Positions 9,908 through 18,356 of a DNA stretch of 64,000 nt are shown piece by piece; the first letter of the stretch is position 1; every line of letters begins with the position of its first letter. Made by a program: the position numbers and the translations under genes. The notes beneath the pieces are model-generated. The model saw nothing but the letters and a program-made list of their open reading frames with translations. It had not been told where the DNA came from and did not search any database. This DNA comes from Macrocystis pyrifera (taxonomy: Eukaryota > Sar > Phaeophyceae > Laminariales > Laminariaceae), in contig JASSKH010000030.1 of assembly GCA_031763025.1 (NCBI GenBank), positions 6,253,495-6,317,494 of the forward strand, written 5' to 3'.

Positions 9908-11287
9908 TGGTAGCCCGCGCTGCTTCTAACTGTCATTTTGTCGTTCGTCAGCTTCCCCCTCTCAACTCCCAAGGTGGTTACTTAAATAGAAAGCAGTAGA
10001 ACACTACACGACAGCAGTTCAGGATCTCCTATTTTGCCCAAGGCTCGCGGCTTGTTGTGCTGTCGACGTTGAGCACAGGCTCTTCAAGACTGTTGAATGG
10101 GATTTAGAGTGGCGTCCTTGCTGAGCACAAATGCTTGGCCGTGAACCATTAAAAACACATGCAACCTCAGCCTGAAATACTCAATTTATCAAAATTCTCA
10201 ACACCAGTCGCGTAGCAGGTCCTTCGCAATAGTACATCGAACGCATCGATTGAAAGCGCGTGCTGGGGTGTCCAATCGATTCGCCTGTGTGACGCTGGGC
10301 GGAAGAGCAGTTTCGAAAGGTCGACGTCGCCTTAGTTGCTGCGTGTTCTCCGACAGGCGCGTGCGCACTATAGCGCCACGTCTCCGGGGGCATACACACA
10401 CAGAATGAACGCCAATGGACTGCGCAGGAAAAAAAAACTCCGCACTTTTTTTCCCCGTCGTTAGGGGTGTCCCGAAGCGTCCCAATCGGCGACTCTCGTG
10501 CAGGAAACATCGAAGAAGACAGGTGCATACAGACAGTACCACCGCGTGTTTTCTACGAGACAATGGACGGGCGCCACGATAGTGGTTGTAATACCACCGG
10601 AAAATTCTGAGATTTTTCTGAGGCTTCTTTCCTCCCTCCTCACGGAGGAGAGCTCTATCTATACCATCCAAAAACCGACTTCGTGATAGAAGAATGCAAT
10701 TGCACACCCCGATGGGCCATAATCCCATGGTTCAACCATTCAACACACATGGTTATTGACTCCATCCAACGACAATGCATGCCTCGTTGGGTTAGGGCCG
10801 TTGCTATCGGAGAGAACTGTTTGTGCAATCTCCATATCTTGTGAAGTAATAACAAACATGTGAAATTCAAACAAGAGGGCAAAATATCAGGAAAGTTAAA
10901 TTTAGCAGACTTGGAAATATTTCACAAAAATGGGGGAAAAAAAAAATCTGCGATAACAACTGTCCTTTAAGTCCTCAGTCGAGGTGCCCCCCCCCTCCCG
11001 TCACCCAAAAAACATTTTGGGAAAAAAAAAAAGTGCAAAGCCCCTATCGTAGCCCGGGTCAATGGGGAACAAACACACATCACTGGAGGCTGAAAAAAGA
11101 CGACGATAACTGCAGGCGCTGAAGAAAAAAAAAGCACACCCACCCCCAAAGGGAAATCATCACCTCAACAAACCTGAAAGCAAAAAAACGCAGAAAGAAG
11201 AGTAGTAAAAGAATAGAAGACCTCGCGCGTGGCAACAGAAAAACAGAGGGAAAGACACTTGGTTGGCAGCCTGCCTGCCTGCCTCAC

Positions 11288-11504
11288 CGTGCCCCTCTTC
11301 TTGCTCATTTTGCCAGGAATGAAGTAGATCAGGTCCCACGAGCCGCCCCGCTCCCCCATCCCCGCATCAGTGGCCGCCGCCGCTAGGGCGGTGAGGAACT
11401 CCTCCTCTTTCATCTCGTGGGGAAGGCGGCGCACCACTACCTTTGCGCGACGAGACCGGGGGCGTGGCGTGGCGTGGGGCGGGGGGGGGGGCGGGGGAAG
11501 GCAT
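11288..11504 (-). CDS. UPF3: UPF3, first identified exon (N-terminal RRM-like strand)
   Basis: The segment AKVVVRRLPHEMKEEEFL followed by WDLIYFIPGKMSKKRGT matches the start of the UPF3 domain: the conserved K-V-V-[IV]-R-R-L-P strand and the [FY]-[FV]-P-G-K block. It ends in phase 0 at a GTGAGG donor, matching exon 2. The 5' limit is uncertain. The frame has no in-frame ATG upstream before a stop near 11637. An ATG at 11504 would give a Pro-rich N-terminus, but it is one base out of frame across an 11-base C run (11481-11491); with ten C's it reads through. Alternatively a 3' splice site (CAAAG) at 11441 starts the exon at 11440 and the first exon lies further upstream. With the 11504 start the protein would be about 464 residues. 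Confidence 0.75.
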
Positions 11505-12127
11505 GCCAGCGGAGGCGTTGAAACGAGGCGGGGCACGTAAAGAAATACCCCCGACAGACAACATACCTCTTTGCAATCAAAATGCTTCGTGGAGTTCAAG
11601 AATGGATTCCTCGAGAGGTCTACGTACTGCTGAACGTATTATACTTATCAGGCGTTCATTGACGTAACTTGCCTGTATACCAGGTAGCCAACAATGCGAG
11701 GAGACTAACAGGCGTGTAAATTGCAAGATGCCGGTACCGTAAAGACTGCTGGAATGTGGAATTCGTATGTACGCGATCATTCTACGTATACATGGAATTC
11801 GGGAAAAACTTGACTCGTCAGATGTACAGTAACCTCATCAATAGTAGTCAGCGTTGATCGATGCCAAAGCAAGGGTACGCGCGTGTGATACGTATGTACA
11901 AGTTCGGAGTATGGCCTCGCCAGCACGACAGACGACCACGGACTGCCTCGTATCGTGGCGATGAGTTATTGTGAGAACAGCCATAACAACAAGTCCAGCT
12001 GTTGGTGAAGGAGTGCACGCAGAATTATGCCGCAGTTCAAATCTAAGGAAAAAAAAGGGGGGTACGGAAAGATCACGAAAAAAAAAAAGAAGCTTGGGGC
12101 TGGGTACAGGTAGCTCTAGCAACGAGA

Positions 12128-12160
12128 AGGTTTCCTGCCTGCTGACGCAGGCAGGAACCT
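12128..12160 (+). repeat. Strong hairpin with TGAC loop
   Basis: TTCCTGCCTGC and GCAGGCAGGAA are perfect 11-bp inverted arms around TGAC. AGGT and ACCT outside them extend the stem with a one-base bulge. There is no U tract after it, so it is not a Pol III or bacterial-style terminator. Confidence 0.85.
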
Positions 12161-12208
12161 GGATCCGACCAGGATTTTGGTCATCGCCCCGCCCCTCCCG
12201 ACTGGCGA

Positions 12209-12233
12209 GGGGCGCCCCGCCGGGGGCGCCCCC
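12209..12233 (+). repeat. Twin GC palindromes
   Basis: GGGGCGCCCC (12209-12218) and GGGGGCGCCCCC (12222-12233) are each perfect palindromes, three bases apart. Confidence 0.9.
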
Positions 12234-12548
12234 GTAGGACCCCGCTGAAGGGCACTGTTGATTGATCTCTAGAGATATAGACGCAGCTTTCACGGGAATG
12301 CGTGGCTGACTCCAGACATAACACGGAACTCCTCTTATGATACATCCGAGCTGTTGAGTCGACTCGCCTCGTATGGAGCTACATCTAACGAGTGGCATTG
12401 GTGGGCACACATTAATTACCCCGATATCCCAATACCCTACTGCCAGAATCCCTTTCCAGCATGGAACTCCTCAATCTACGATGGATCTTATATGTCGTGT
12501 TTCTGAGTACAATCAACAGGCACGTTTTCACGCAATTTGGCTCCACTA

Positions 12549-12722
12549 TTACGGGGGAACATAGTAAATAGGACCAAATATTGTTGGCAAAAATAGGGAA
12601 ATATATAAGCTTTTGTGTGTACTGTAGGTCCTATTAATAGGACCAAATATTGTTGGCCCAACTAGGTAAATATATAGATTTTTGTGTGTACCGTAGGTCC
12701 TATTTAATATGCCCCCCCGTGA
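12549..12722 (-). mobile_element. MITE copy 7, internally duplicated (174 bp)
   Basis: TA and TTACGGGGG at the left (TA 12547-12548) and CCCCCGTGA plus TA at the right. The core is present twice with a 69-bp period: GGACCAAATATTGTTGG starts at 12571 and again at 12640. The duplicated cores have since diverged (for example GGCAAAAAT against GGCCCAACT). Confidence 0.85.
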
Positions 12723-13794
12723 TAGAACTGAAAACCACACTGATTTTGGGCCGGATCCCAAAAAGGCAATGTTTGGGTCACAGGGGCGGAAGATTGACTC
12801 AGGAGGGAAGTAAAAAATGCAAACAAATATGTATGGCGATACAGGCGTGTAAGGAACCCGGATGCACTGCTCTCTCTCTTCTCATGCGCACGTCTCGATG
12901 GGCTTCCGTCGCATTTTGAGGCGTTTTTAGTGGGAACCACGCAAGCTGCCAATATCCTGGAATCCTGGCACCTCCCTCAGCTAGGAGATACTGTATGTAC
13001 CGCCAGGACCAGTTGTACTGCCAGTGCATACTGGCTGCCCAGTATCGAGCCCAAAACAATCTGTTCCATCTTGTAAATCCGCTTTGAACTGCTCGCTGCA
13101 GTACAAATCTACTGCTGTGTGGTCTGTGCACAATACCAGGCACATAAGTAGTCCCTCTAGAGTGCCAGTCGTCCGCTACAGCAGTGCCTGCGGAATCGCT
13201 TGGCACAGATGGTATTGACGTAAGAGGTAAGAAACTAACCCCCGGGTGGTTTTTATCGCGCGTTTTGCTTCTTGTATCACCCGGGGTGGTGTCCTGTGGT
13301 GAGGTGGGATCTAACGTACCCCGGTGAATATAGACATGTTTTATTCGACCTTCGCAAAAATTTATCACCGGAGGGGGGTGTACTCGATAGGAGAGATGTA
13401 CTCGATCTCATGCATGGCCTTAGTCGTATGACCATAGACCCTCGCATCCCTACAATGTCGGGACGGAGCATGTCGGGTTTTCACCGACCAGGCAGACATT
13501 GCTTGCAACCAAGCGCGAAGCGCCGTGAGGTGTCCGGCGAGTCGCATAAAGGGTGAGCTGCATCCTGCTAAGAACCGCTTGTGAGGCGGACTTGCATATG
13601 GATGACAGCTTCAATGAGTTAGTTTAATTTCTGCTGTAGCCACTTCCAGAGATAGCACTGGGAGTACTATGTAACTGCCTCTTGGGTGCCTTACCTTGAA
13701 CACTACGTGATACGATCAATTCCCTTGTGCAGAGTAAAGGTTCTTTACCTCGCACAGATATCTAACTCGACGACCAGCTGTGGGCGACCGCCAT
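12723..13794. other. Non-coding stretch, no gene called
   Basis: Several open frames (for example plus strand 13272-13556) lack any recognisable domain. A fragment at 13183-13214 is shared with UPF3 intron 2 at 7292-7328 (TGCCTG, GGAATCGCTTGGCAC, AGATGGTA), so part of this region is dispersed repeat. Confidence 0.35.
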
Positions 13795-13816
13795 AAAAAA
13801 AAAAAAAAAAAAAAAA
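13795..13816 (+). repeat. Poly-A run (22 bp)
   Basis: Twenty-two consecutive A's. It lies upstream of the tRNA-like unit and so is not its tail in that orientation. Confidence 0.95.
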
Positions 13817-13914
13817 CCGGTACCCTGGATGTTTAGCTGGATGTCTAGCTCACGTAGTGAGCGGCATGTTTTACAGTGTCGTTGCCAACCGACGCCAACC
13901 CAACCCATATGGCG

Positions 13915-14005
13915 TCTCCGGTGGCTTGGTAGGTGGTCCGCGTGCCTGTCAAGATCAATTTCGTGGGTTCAAGTCTCACCGAGTGCATGTTCATAGGGAC
14001 TTTTT
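13915..14005 (+). pseudogene. Degenerate tRNA-Asp(GTC)-like Pol III unit, or tRNA-derived SINE head
   Basis: An A-box-like TGGCTTGGTAGG (13922-13933) and a B-box-like GGTTCAAGTCT (13966-13976) start 44 nt apart, the spacing of positions 8 and 52 in a standard tRNA. Numbering from 13915, the T arm is complete (GTGGG-TTCAAGT-CTCAC), and the anticodon loop falls at CTGTCAA, with U33, anticodon GTC and A37. The acceptor stem pairs at only 3 of 7 positions, and the D and anticodon stems are also broken, so it cannot be a working tRNA. TTTTT at 14001-14005 could terminate Pol III. A decayed tRNA-Asp gene or the 5' head of a SINE would both fit. Confidence 0.45.
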
Positions 14006-14256
14006 GTGCATAAAAAATTGATAAGCGGAAAGCGCGAAAGCGTGAGTTGGCTGCATTCGATGAAAATCGACGAGCAGTGGGAATGCCGAACCCTATGCGC
14101 GACAAAAAATAAAGTCACGTACACCGGGGGGGAGAAGGGACGACACCTGTGACCACGGCTTGTCCAGAAGATCGTCGAGGGTAAAACCTCCTACGAGTGG
14201 GCTGGAAAGTAAAAAGTGATGAAAAAAAAATACATATACGTATATAATATATAATA
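14006..14256. other. Non-coding stretch
   Basis: Nothing recognisable is seen. It is AT-rich towards the right, with alternating TA near 14230. Confidence 0.3.
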
Positions 14257-14470
14257 GGGGGGGGGGTGGTTTCTATTTCTAGTGGCGTTAGATGACGGCG
14301 GGGGGTGATAGACAAGTACAGTAAGAAATATTTGGCACACTTGGCACACCCACCCCGGCCACAGGGGGTGTGATAACAAGGGGGGTGATAACGCAAGCCA
14401 CGACAATGGGCACTTTTTGAAGCTTTCAGGCAGCTACCAGGGGGGTGATGAGAGGGGGGGGGGTGATACC
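14257..14470 (+). repeat. G-run cluster with recurring GGGGTGATA
   Basis: Runs of five to ten G's recur, often followed by TGATA or TGATG (near 14303, 14365, 14381, 14441 and 14456). The strand has clear G-quadruplex potential. The units are unequal, so this is not a simple tandem array. Confidence 0.6.
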
Positions 14471-14929
14471 GCAGGCCGGGCTGATGCCGGGCTCGAGGCG
14501 CGACGACACTGTGGCTGGCGCAGGACTTGCTGCTGTTGCTGGCGTGGCACGCGTTGCCGTGGCTGGCTCTGCGTATCGTAGGGTGAAGACATTCGCCACC
14601 GCTCAAGACTGATGAGCTAGCTTCCTCGCCTCCATGAGGGAAGAGCGCCACGAGAAAGAACCATCGCGCATGGTACAAGTGGTCAGTCACCCTTCACCTC
14701 GTGTACTTACATACGACGCGTTCTATGTACAACAGGGGTACGGTAGGGGTTCCCCCATAGGGCGGTCTGAGTAATGCGTTATCCCGATATAAGGCGGTCA
14801 AAATCGCCTGGCACGACTGAGGAATTGCACTCGTAACTTGGAACGAATAAGGCAGCTTCCCTCTATAAGGCGGTCGTATTGCTCTGGCACACCGCCACCT
14901 TGTTGGGGGACTCCAGCTGTATACTAATA
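14471..14929. other. Non-coding stretch with a weak short reading frame
   Basis: A 42-codon Ala/Val-rich plus-strand frame runs from ATG at 14484 to TGA at 14610-14612. It has a coding-like look but nothing to support it. The rest contains GGCGGTC-type words repeated near 14760-14880 and no recognised gene. Confidence 0.2.
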
Positions 14930-15034
14930 TTACGGGGGACCATATTAAATAGGACCTACGGTAAACACGAAAAACCTGTATATTTCGCTATTTTTACCAA
15001 CAATATTTAGTCCTATTACTATGGTCCCCCGAAA
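14930..15034 (+). mobile_element. MITE copy 8
   Basis: A 105-bp member with TTACGGGGGACC at the left and GGTCCCCCGAAA at the right, flanked by TA on both sides (14928-14929 and 15035-15036). Confidence 0.85.
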
Positions 15035-15437
15035 TAACACCTTTTTTTCGCCTTATAAGGCAAATTCATGACTGATGGGGCTTCTCAACCGAGGGACTAC
15101 CCAATAAGGCACGCCTTATTGTTTTTTTCTACAAAAACGAAATCGGTTCCAAAAACTTTTACGTGGTAAGCCATGAGACTTTTGCTCATCGGACTAAGCG
15201 TTCATTTTTCAGGAGCCAGTTTTTTTTTTCGGGAACGACATATATTTATATACATATAGAAATAGAGCCTCTTCAAGTGAGGAGCCTCAGAAAAGTTACA
15301 GATGGAACCCCCTCTCTGCCGTAGGCATGCGTTGTATTCGAAGCGCGTTGGGAAACCCCTTTGGATATAATATTCAGCGCGGAAACCGCAACAAGGCTCT
15401 CCGGTGGTGGTGACATATTTATTTGCTTGACGGCGAG
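15035..15437. other. Non-coding stretch
   Basis: No convincing gene on either strand. It contains short T runs and an AT-rich segment near 15240. Confidence 0.3.
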
Positions 15438-15528
15438 GGCGAGGAGAAAAGCGTGTGGGCGAAGGCAAACGAAGTCTGGAATCACCCACGATCAGCCCGG
15501 TGGGACGACGGCGGCCGCCAAACGTGGG
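15438..15528 (+). CDS. Possible internal exon upstream of the CT tract
   Basis: About 30 codons (GEEKSVWAKANEVWNHPRSA, then a Trp/Asp-rich end) lie between a possible 3' splice site (GGCGAG, ending 15437) and a GTAACC donor at 15529. The donor is phase 1 and would join in frame to the alternative acceptor GCAG ending at 16808, giving one protein with the exon at 16805-17308. The joining intron would then carry both MITE copy 9 and the CT tract. Composition and matching phase are the only support. Confidence 0.25.
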
Positions 15529-15592
15529 GTAACCATAGTCAGGGGAAATGCACCGGTATGCGAGAGGCGTACTACGGTAGGGGTACCTCGTA

Positions 15593-15697
15593 CTACGGGG
15601 GATAATATTAAATAGGACCTACGGTACAGACAAAAACCTATATATTTCGCTATTTTTACTAACACTATCTGGTCCTATTTACTTTGGTACCCCGTGA
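15593..15697 (+). mobile_element. MITE copy 9
   Basis: A 105-bp member with CTACGGGGG at the left and CCCGTGA at the right, flanked by TA on both sides (15591-15592 and 15698-15699). Confidence 0.85.
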
Positions 15698-16225
15698 TAG
15701 AAAAAGTATATATCGCAGGCTGACGGAGCTGTTCAGCTGAGAAAAGGTTAGCCAATAAGGCATTTCTTAACGTTGGAATGTCGCTAGTGCTTTGCCTACT
15801 GCTGCTGTGGATTTGCGATCATAATCACCCCTCAGAGAAATGGAAAGCCATCGAAAGAAAGGTAGAAATTCGATGCCGTATGTTTGAAAGCGGGAGAAAG
15901 AGAGGCTTCCAACGCAACCAAGAAGACGTGGTGGCGCTTGGCACCCAGTACTTAAAAAGGCCCACACGGGTCCGTCCCTACTGGAATCTGCGTCAGCTAT
16001 ACCAAGCAGTGCTTCCACAATCGAGGCAGGGGAGCTACAACACACCGCGAGCGTACCGCCTCCTCTCGGTTGTCCTCTTTTTTCCCACCACACACACAGG
16101 CGCGCGCCACCTTTCACCACCTGCGTGTCCGAGTTCACCCTGATGGTACTGTGCGTACGTAGTGCTCTCAGGGGGATTTTATCCTTTTGCTTTTTTCCTC
16201 ACAGCCGCCACTGCTGCGTCCTTAT
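15698..16225. other. Stretch before the CT tract, no gene called
   Basis: Open frames run on both strands (plus 15778-16143 and minus 15767-16138). Neither has a recognisable domain, and they overlap each other completely. It probably lies within an intron of the gene ending at 17308. Confidence 0.3.
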
Positions 16226-16795
<570 letters not shown>

Positions 16796-16804
16796 CTTTC
16801 TCAG

Positions 16805-17308
16805 GCAGAAGCGGCTGAGGTCACGCATCGGAGAGCTCTGAAAGCGGCTTTGAACAGCTGCGTTCGCCTTTGCGTAGTCGCCCCCACCGTGAACATCAAC
16901 CTCGACGACAGGCGGCGTTCCTTCTGCTCCGGCTTGCCGGAGGAAAAAATTCGAGCCTTCGTGGAAGGTTCGGTGCTCCCCCGGTTCACCCGCGTGCTAA
17001 TGCAGCCGGGGGGCAGCACCAAGGTCGAAAATGGCTCTCCTCGACGCCAACGCGAAGATGATGAGGCGGCAACTGGTGGTCCTGCAGCGGAGCGCCGCGT
17101 CGATCTCGAACGTGAAGAGGTGGGTGAAGGCGTCGGTGGCGTCGGTGACGGTGGTGGCGGTGATGAGCGCGACAACGACGGGCAAGCAGACTTCGACAAG
17201 TGGCTGAGGGATTTGCTCGTGGACATGCAGACATCCATAGAGAGACACGTGGCTAGCGTGTTCCAGAAGCAGACGGTGGCGGTCAGTGCCACGGCCGTAC
17301 GACGGTGA
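16805..17308 (+). CDS. Unrecognised protein, terminal exon after the CT tract
   Basis: A 3' splice site (TTGCTTTCTCAG) ends at 16804, immediately after the CT tract. The exon then runs 167 codons in phase 0 to TGA at 17306-17308. The first ~75 residues look like an ordered domain (ALKAALNSCVRLCVVAPTVN, then LPEEKIRAFVEGSVLPRF). Next comes a disordered, charged Glu/Asp/Gly-rich linker. The last 40 form an amphipathic helix (DFDKWLRDLLVDMQTSIERH). The upstream part must lie 5' of the CT tract; 15438-15528 is one weak candidate. An overlapping minus-strand frame is Ser/Pro-rich and reads as a shadow. I do not recognise the family. Confidence 0.55.
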   Translation, partial: AEAAEVTHRRALKAALNSCVRLCVVAPTVNINLDDRRRSFCSGLPEEKIRAFVEGSVLPRFTRVLMQPGGSTKVENGSPRRQREDDEAATGGPAAERRVDLEREEVGEGVGGVGDGGGGDERDNDGQADFDKWLRDLLVDMQTSIERHVASVFQKQTVAVSATAVRR

Positions 17309-17728
17309 CGAGGATAGGGGGGATAGGGCCAGCGACGCGGGGGACAAGTAGAGGAAACGGCGCGGTCACCACAGAGCGGGGGGGGCGGCGATGGTGACGG
17401 TCAAGGTGTGATGACTAGAAGGTGTCGCTATTTTTGTTTCTTCATACATAGTTAGAGTAGGTATCCCCGTATTGGCAATACAGTAGTTCAAGGGGGTTGT
17501 TCGCATACGTGAGGGTAACTGCGACTGCCTACTTCAGACACGAGTATTCCCTCCTTGTGCCTCGTGTATCGCGAGGAGCACCAGCGCGACACTGCCACCG
17601 TGTGATGGGGGTCAGCACCGGCGCTCACGCCAGACACATTTATGCTTCTAAACTTATCCATGCTACTGAAAGCACTGACTGTAGACGACTATATTGCCGA
17701 TCAGCGACTCGGTAGGCTAATGTTGTGG
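17309..17728. other. Intergenic stretch, nothing recognised
   Basis: Probably the 3' UTR of the upstream gene, followed by the flank of the tentative minus-strand gene. No repeat or motif stands out. Confidence 0.35.
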
Positions 17729-17927
17729 TTATACTGCTGTAGCGAAGCCCCTATCACCGACCCGTGAAATGCACCGGATCGCTTCGGAGATAAGCAGAAC
17801 TGCGGCATCATCGCCGTCTAGGTCGTCACCGCAGCTAGCCTCAGAGCTGTGACTGGTGCTAAGGTGGAGTGATAGAGGGGCTATCCCCATGTTCGTTGCC
17901 GCGTTTAGGACACTCGGGCGAGTGGCT
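17729..17927 (-). CDS. Tentative minus-strand gene, terminal exon
   Basis: On the minus strand this starts after GGCATAG and runs 65 codons to a TAA at the low end. The composition looks coding (LHLSTSHSSEASCGDDLDGD, then DAAVLLISEAIRCISRVGDR), ending in a short hydrophobic helix. Its phase (one base completes the codon) matches the GTGAGT donor of the exon at 18075-18356, with a 147-bp intron, much shorter than the other introns here. No family is recognised. Support is limited to composition and splice-phase agreement. Confidence 0.35.
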
Positions 17928-18074
17928 CTATGCCCCACACAAAATTGACTGCTTGAAAAGAGTTTGGCGCAACTCAAGAGTTTACATCCCACGGCGGCGC
18001 ATATCGCGAAACCACGAAATATGAAAGCTTTCTACCAATGGTGAGCCTTCGAATATATAGGTTTAGTCACTCAC

Positions 18075-18356
18075 AGCCGAGCGGGTCTGAGCGGCTGAAA
18101 AAAAGGGTCTGAAAAGTGACTCCTGCCGAGATTGCCGCCGTTTTGTCGGCCGTGGCTGTCAGCGTCGCAGACGACGTGGTTCTCGTCAGAGGTGGGGTCA
18201 CACGACATAAACGAGGCAGACACTTTTATCAGGCTCTGCTTGAGGGTGACGTTCGTAGCGTGGTACGGGGCATGGAATCTGGGCATTAAATTGAACCGAC
18301 CGCGCGCACAGTTCGCGGCGGTGCCCGTTGCTCGTACGTACGTGCAATGTTCTTCA
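18075..18356 (-). CDS. Tentative minus-strand gene, internal exon
   Basis: A pyrimidine-rich CCGTCCCCAG acceptor precedes 18356, and a consensus GTGAGT donor follows 18075. About 94 codons are open between them, with no recognisable domain. The same bases also carry a 57-codon plus-strand frame (about 18116-18289; AEIAAVLSAVAVSVADDVVL...) that looks at least as protein-like, so the strand is unsettled. A further minus-strand frame at 18416-18628 could be another exon. Confidence 0.3.

Larger units (their letters stand above)
8893..11287 (-). other. UPF3 intron 1 (about 2.4 kb)
   Basis: On the minus strand it begins GTGAGG at 11287 and ends TATAG at 8893. It contains a long hairpin (9030-9095), a CCCGA/GGGTC repeat cluster (9254-9410), a diverged MITE (9802-9907) and many A runs near 10935-11130. 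Minus-strand frames at 10181-10728 are open but overlap each other and show no recognisable features, so they are not called. Confidence 0.65.
11505..12548. other. Stretch upstream of UPF3, no gene seen
   Basis: No convincing coding region. It should include the UPF3 promoter or a missing first exon. It holds a strong hairpin (12128-12160) and two adjacent GC palindromes (12209-12233). The long minus-strand frame across 11838-12410 is built from these repeats and homopolymers and is not called. Confidence 0.35.

Noticed and set aside
10181..10728. Two overlapping minus-strand frames (115 and 176 codons) in UPF3 intron 1
   Set aside because: They overlap in different frames, neither shows a recognisable motif, and neither is needed to complete UPF3, since exon 1 joins exon 2 directly in phase.
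11838..12410. 190-codon minus-strand frame
   Set aside because: Its length comes from homopolymers, GC palindromes and a hairpin, and no protein-like segment stands out.
13272..13556. 94-codon plus-strand frame
   Set aside because: It is overlapped by minus-strand frames of similar length and has no recognisable motif; it was not distinguishable from chance.
14484..14612. 42-codon Ala/Val-rich plus-strand frame
   Set aside because: It looks mildly protein-like but is short, lacks splice or promoter support, and sits beside a G-rich repeat.
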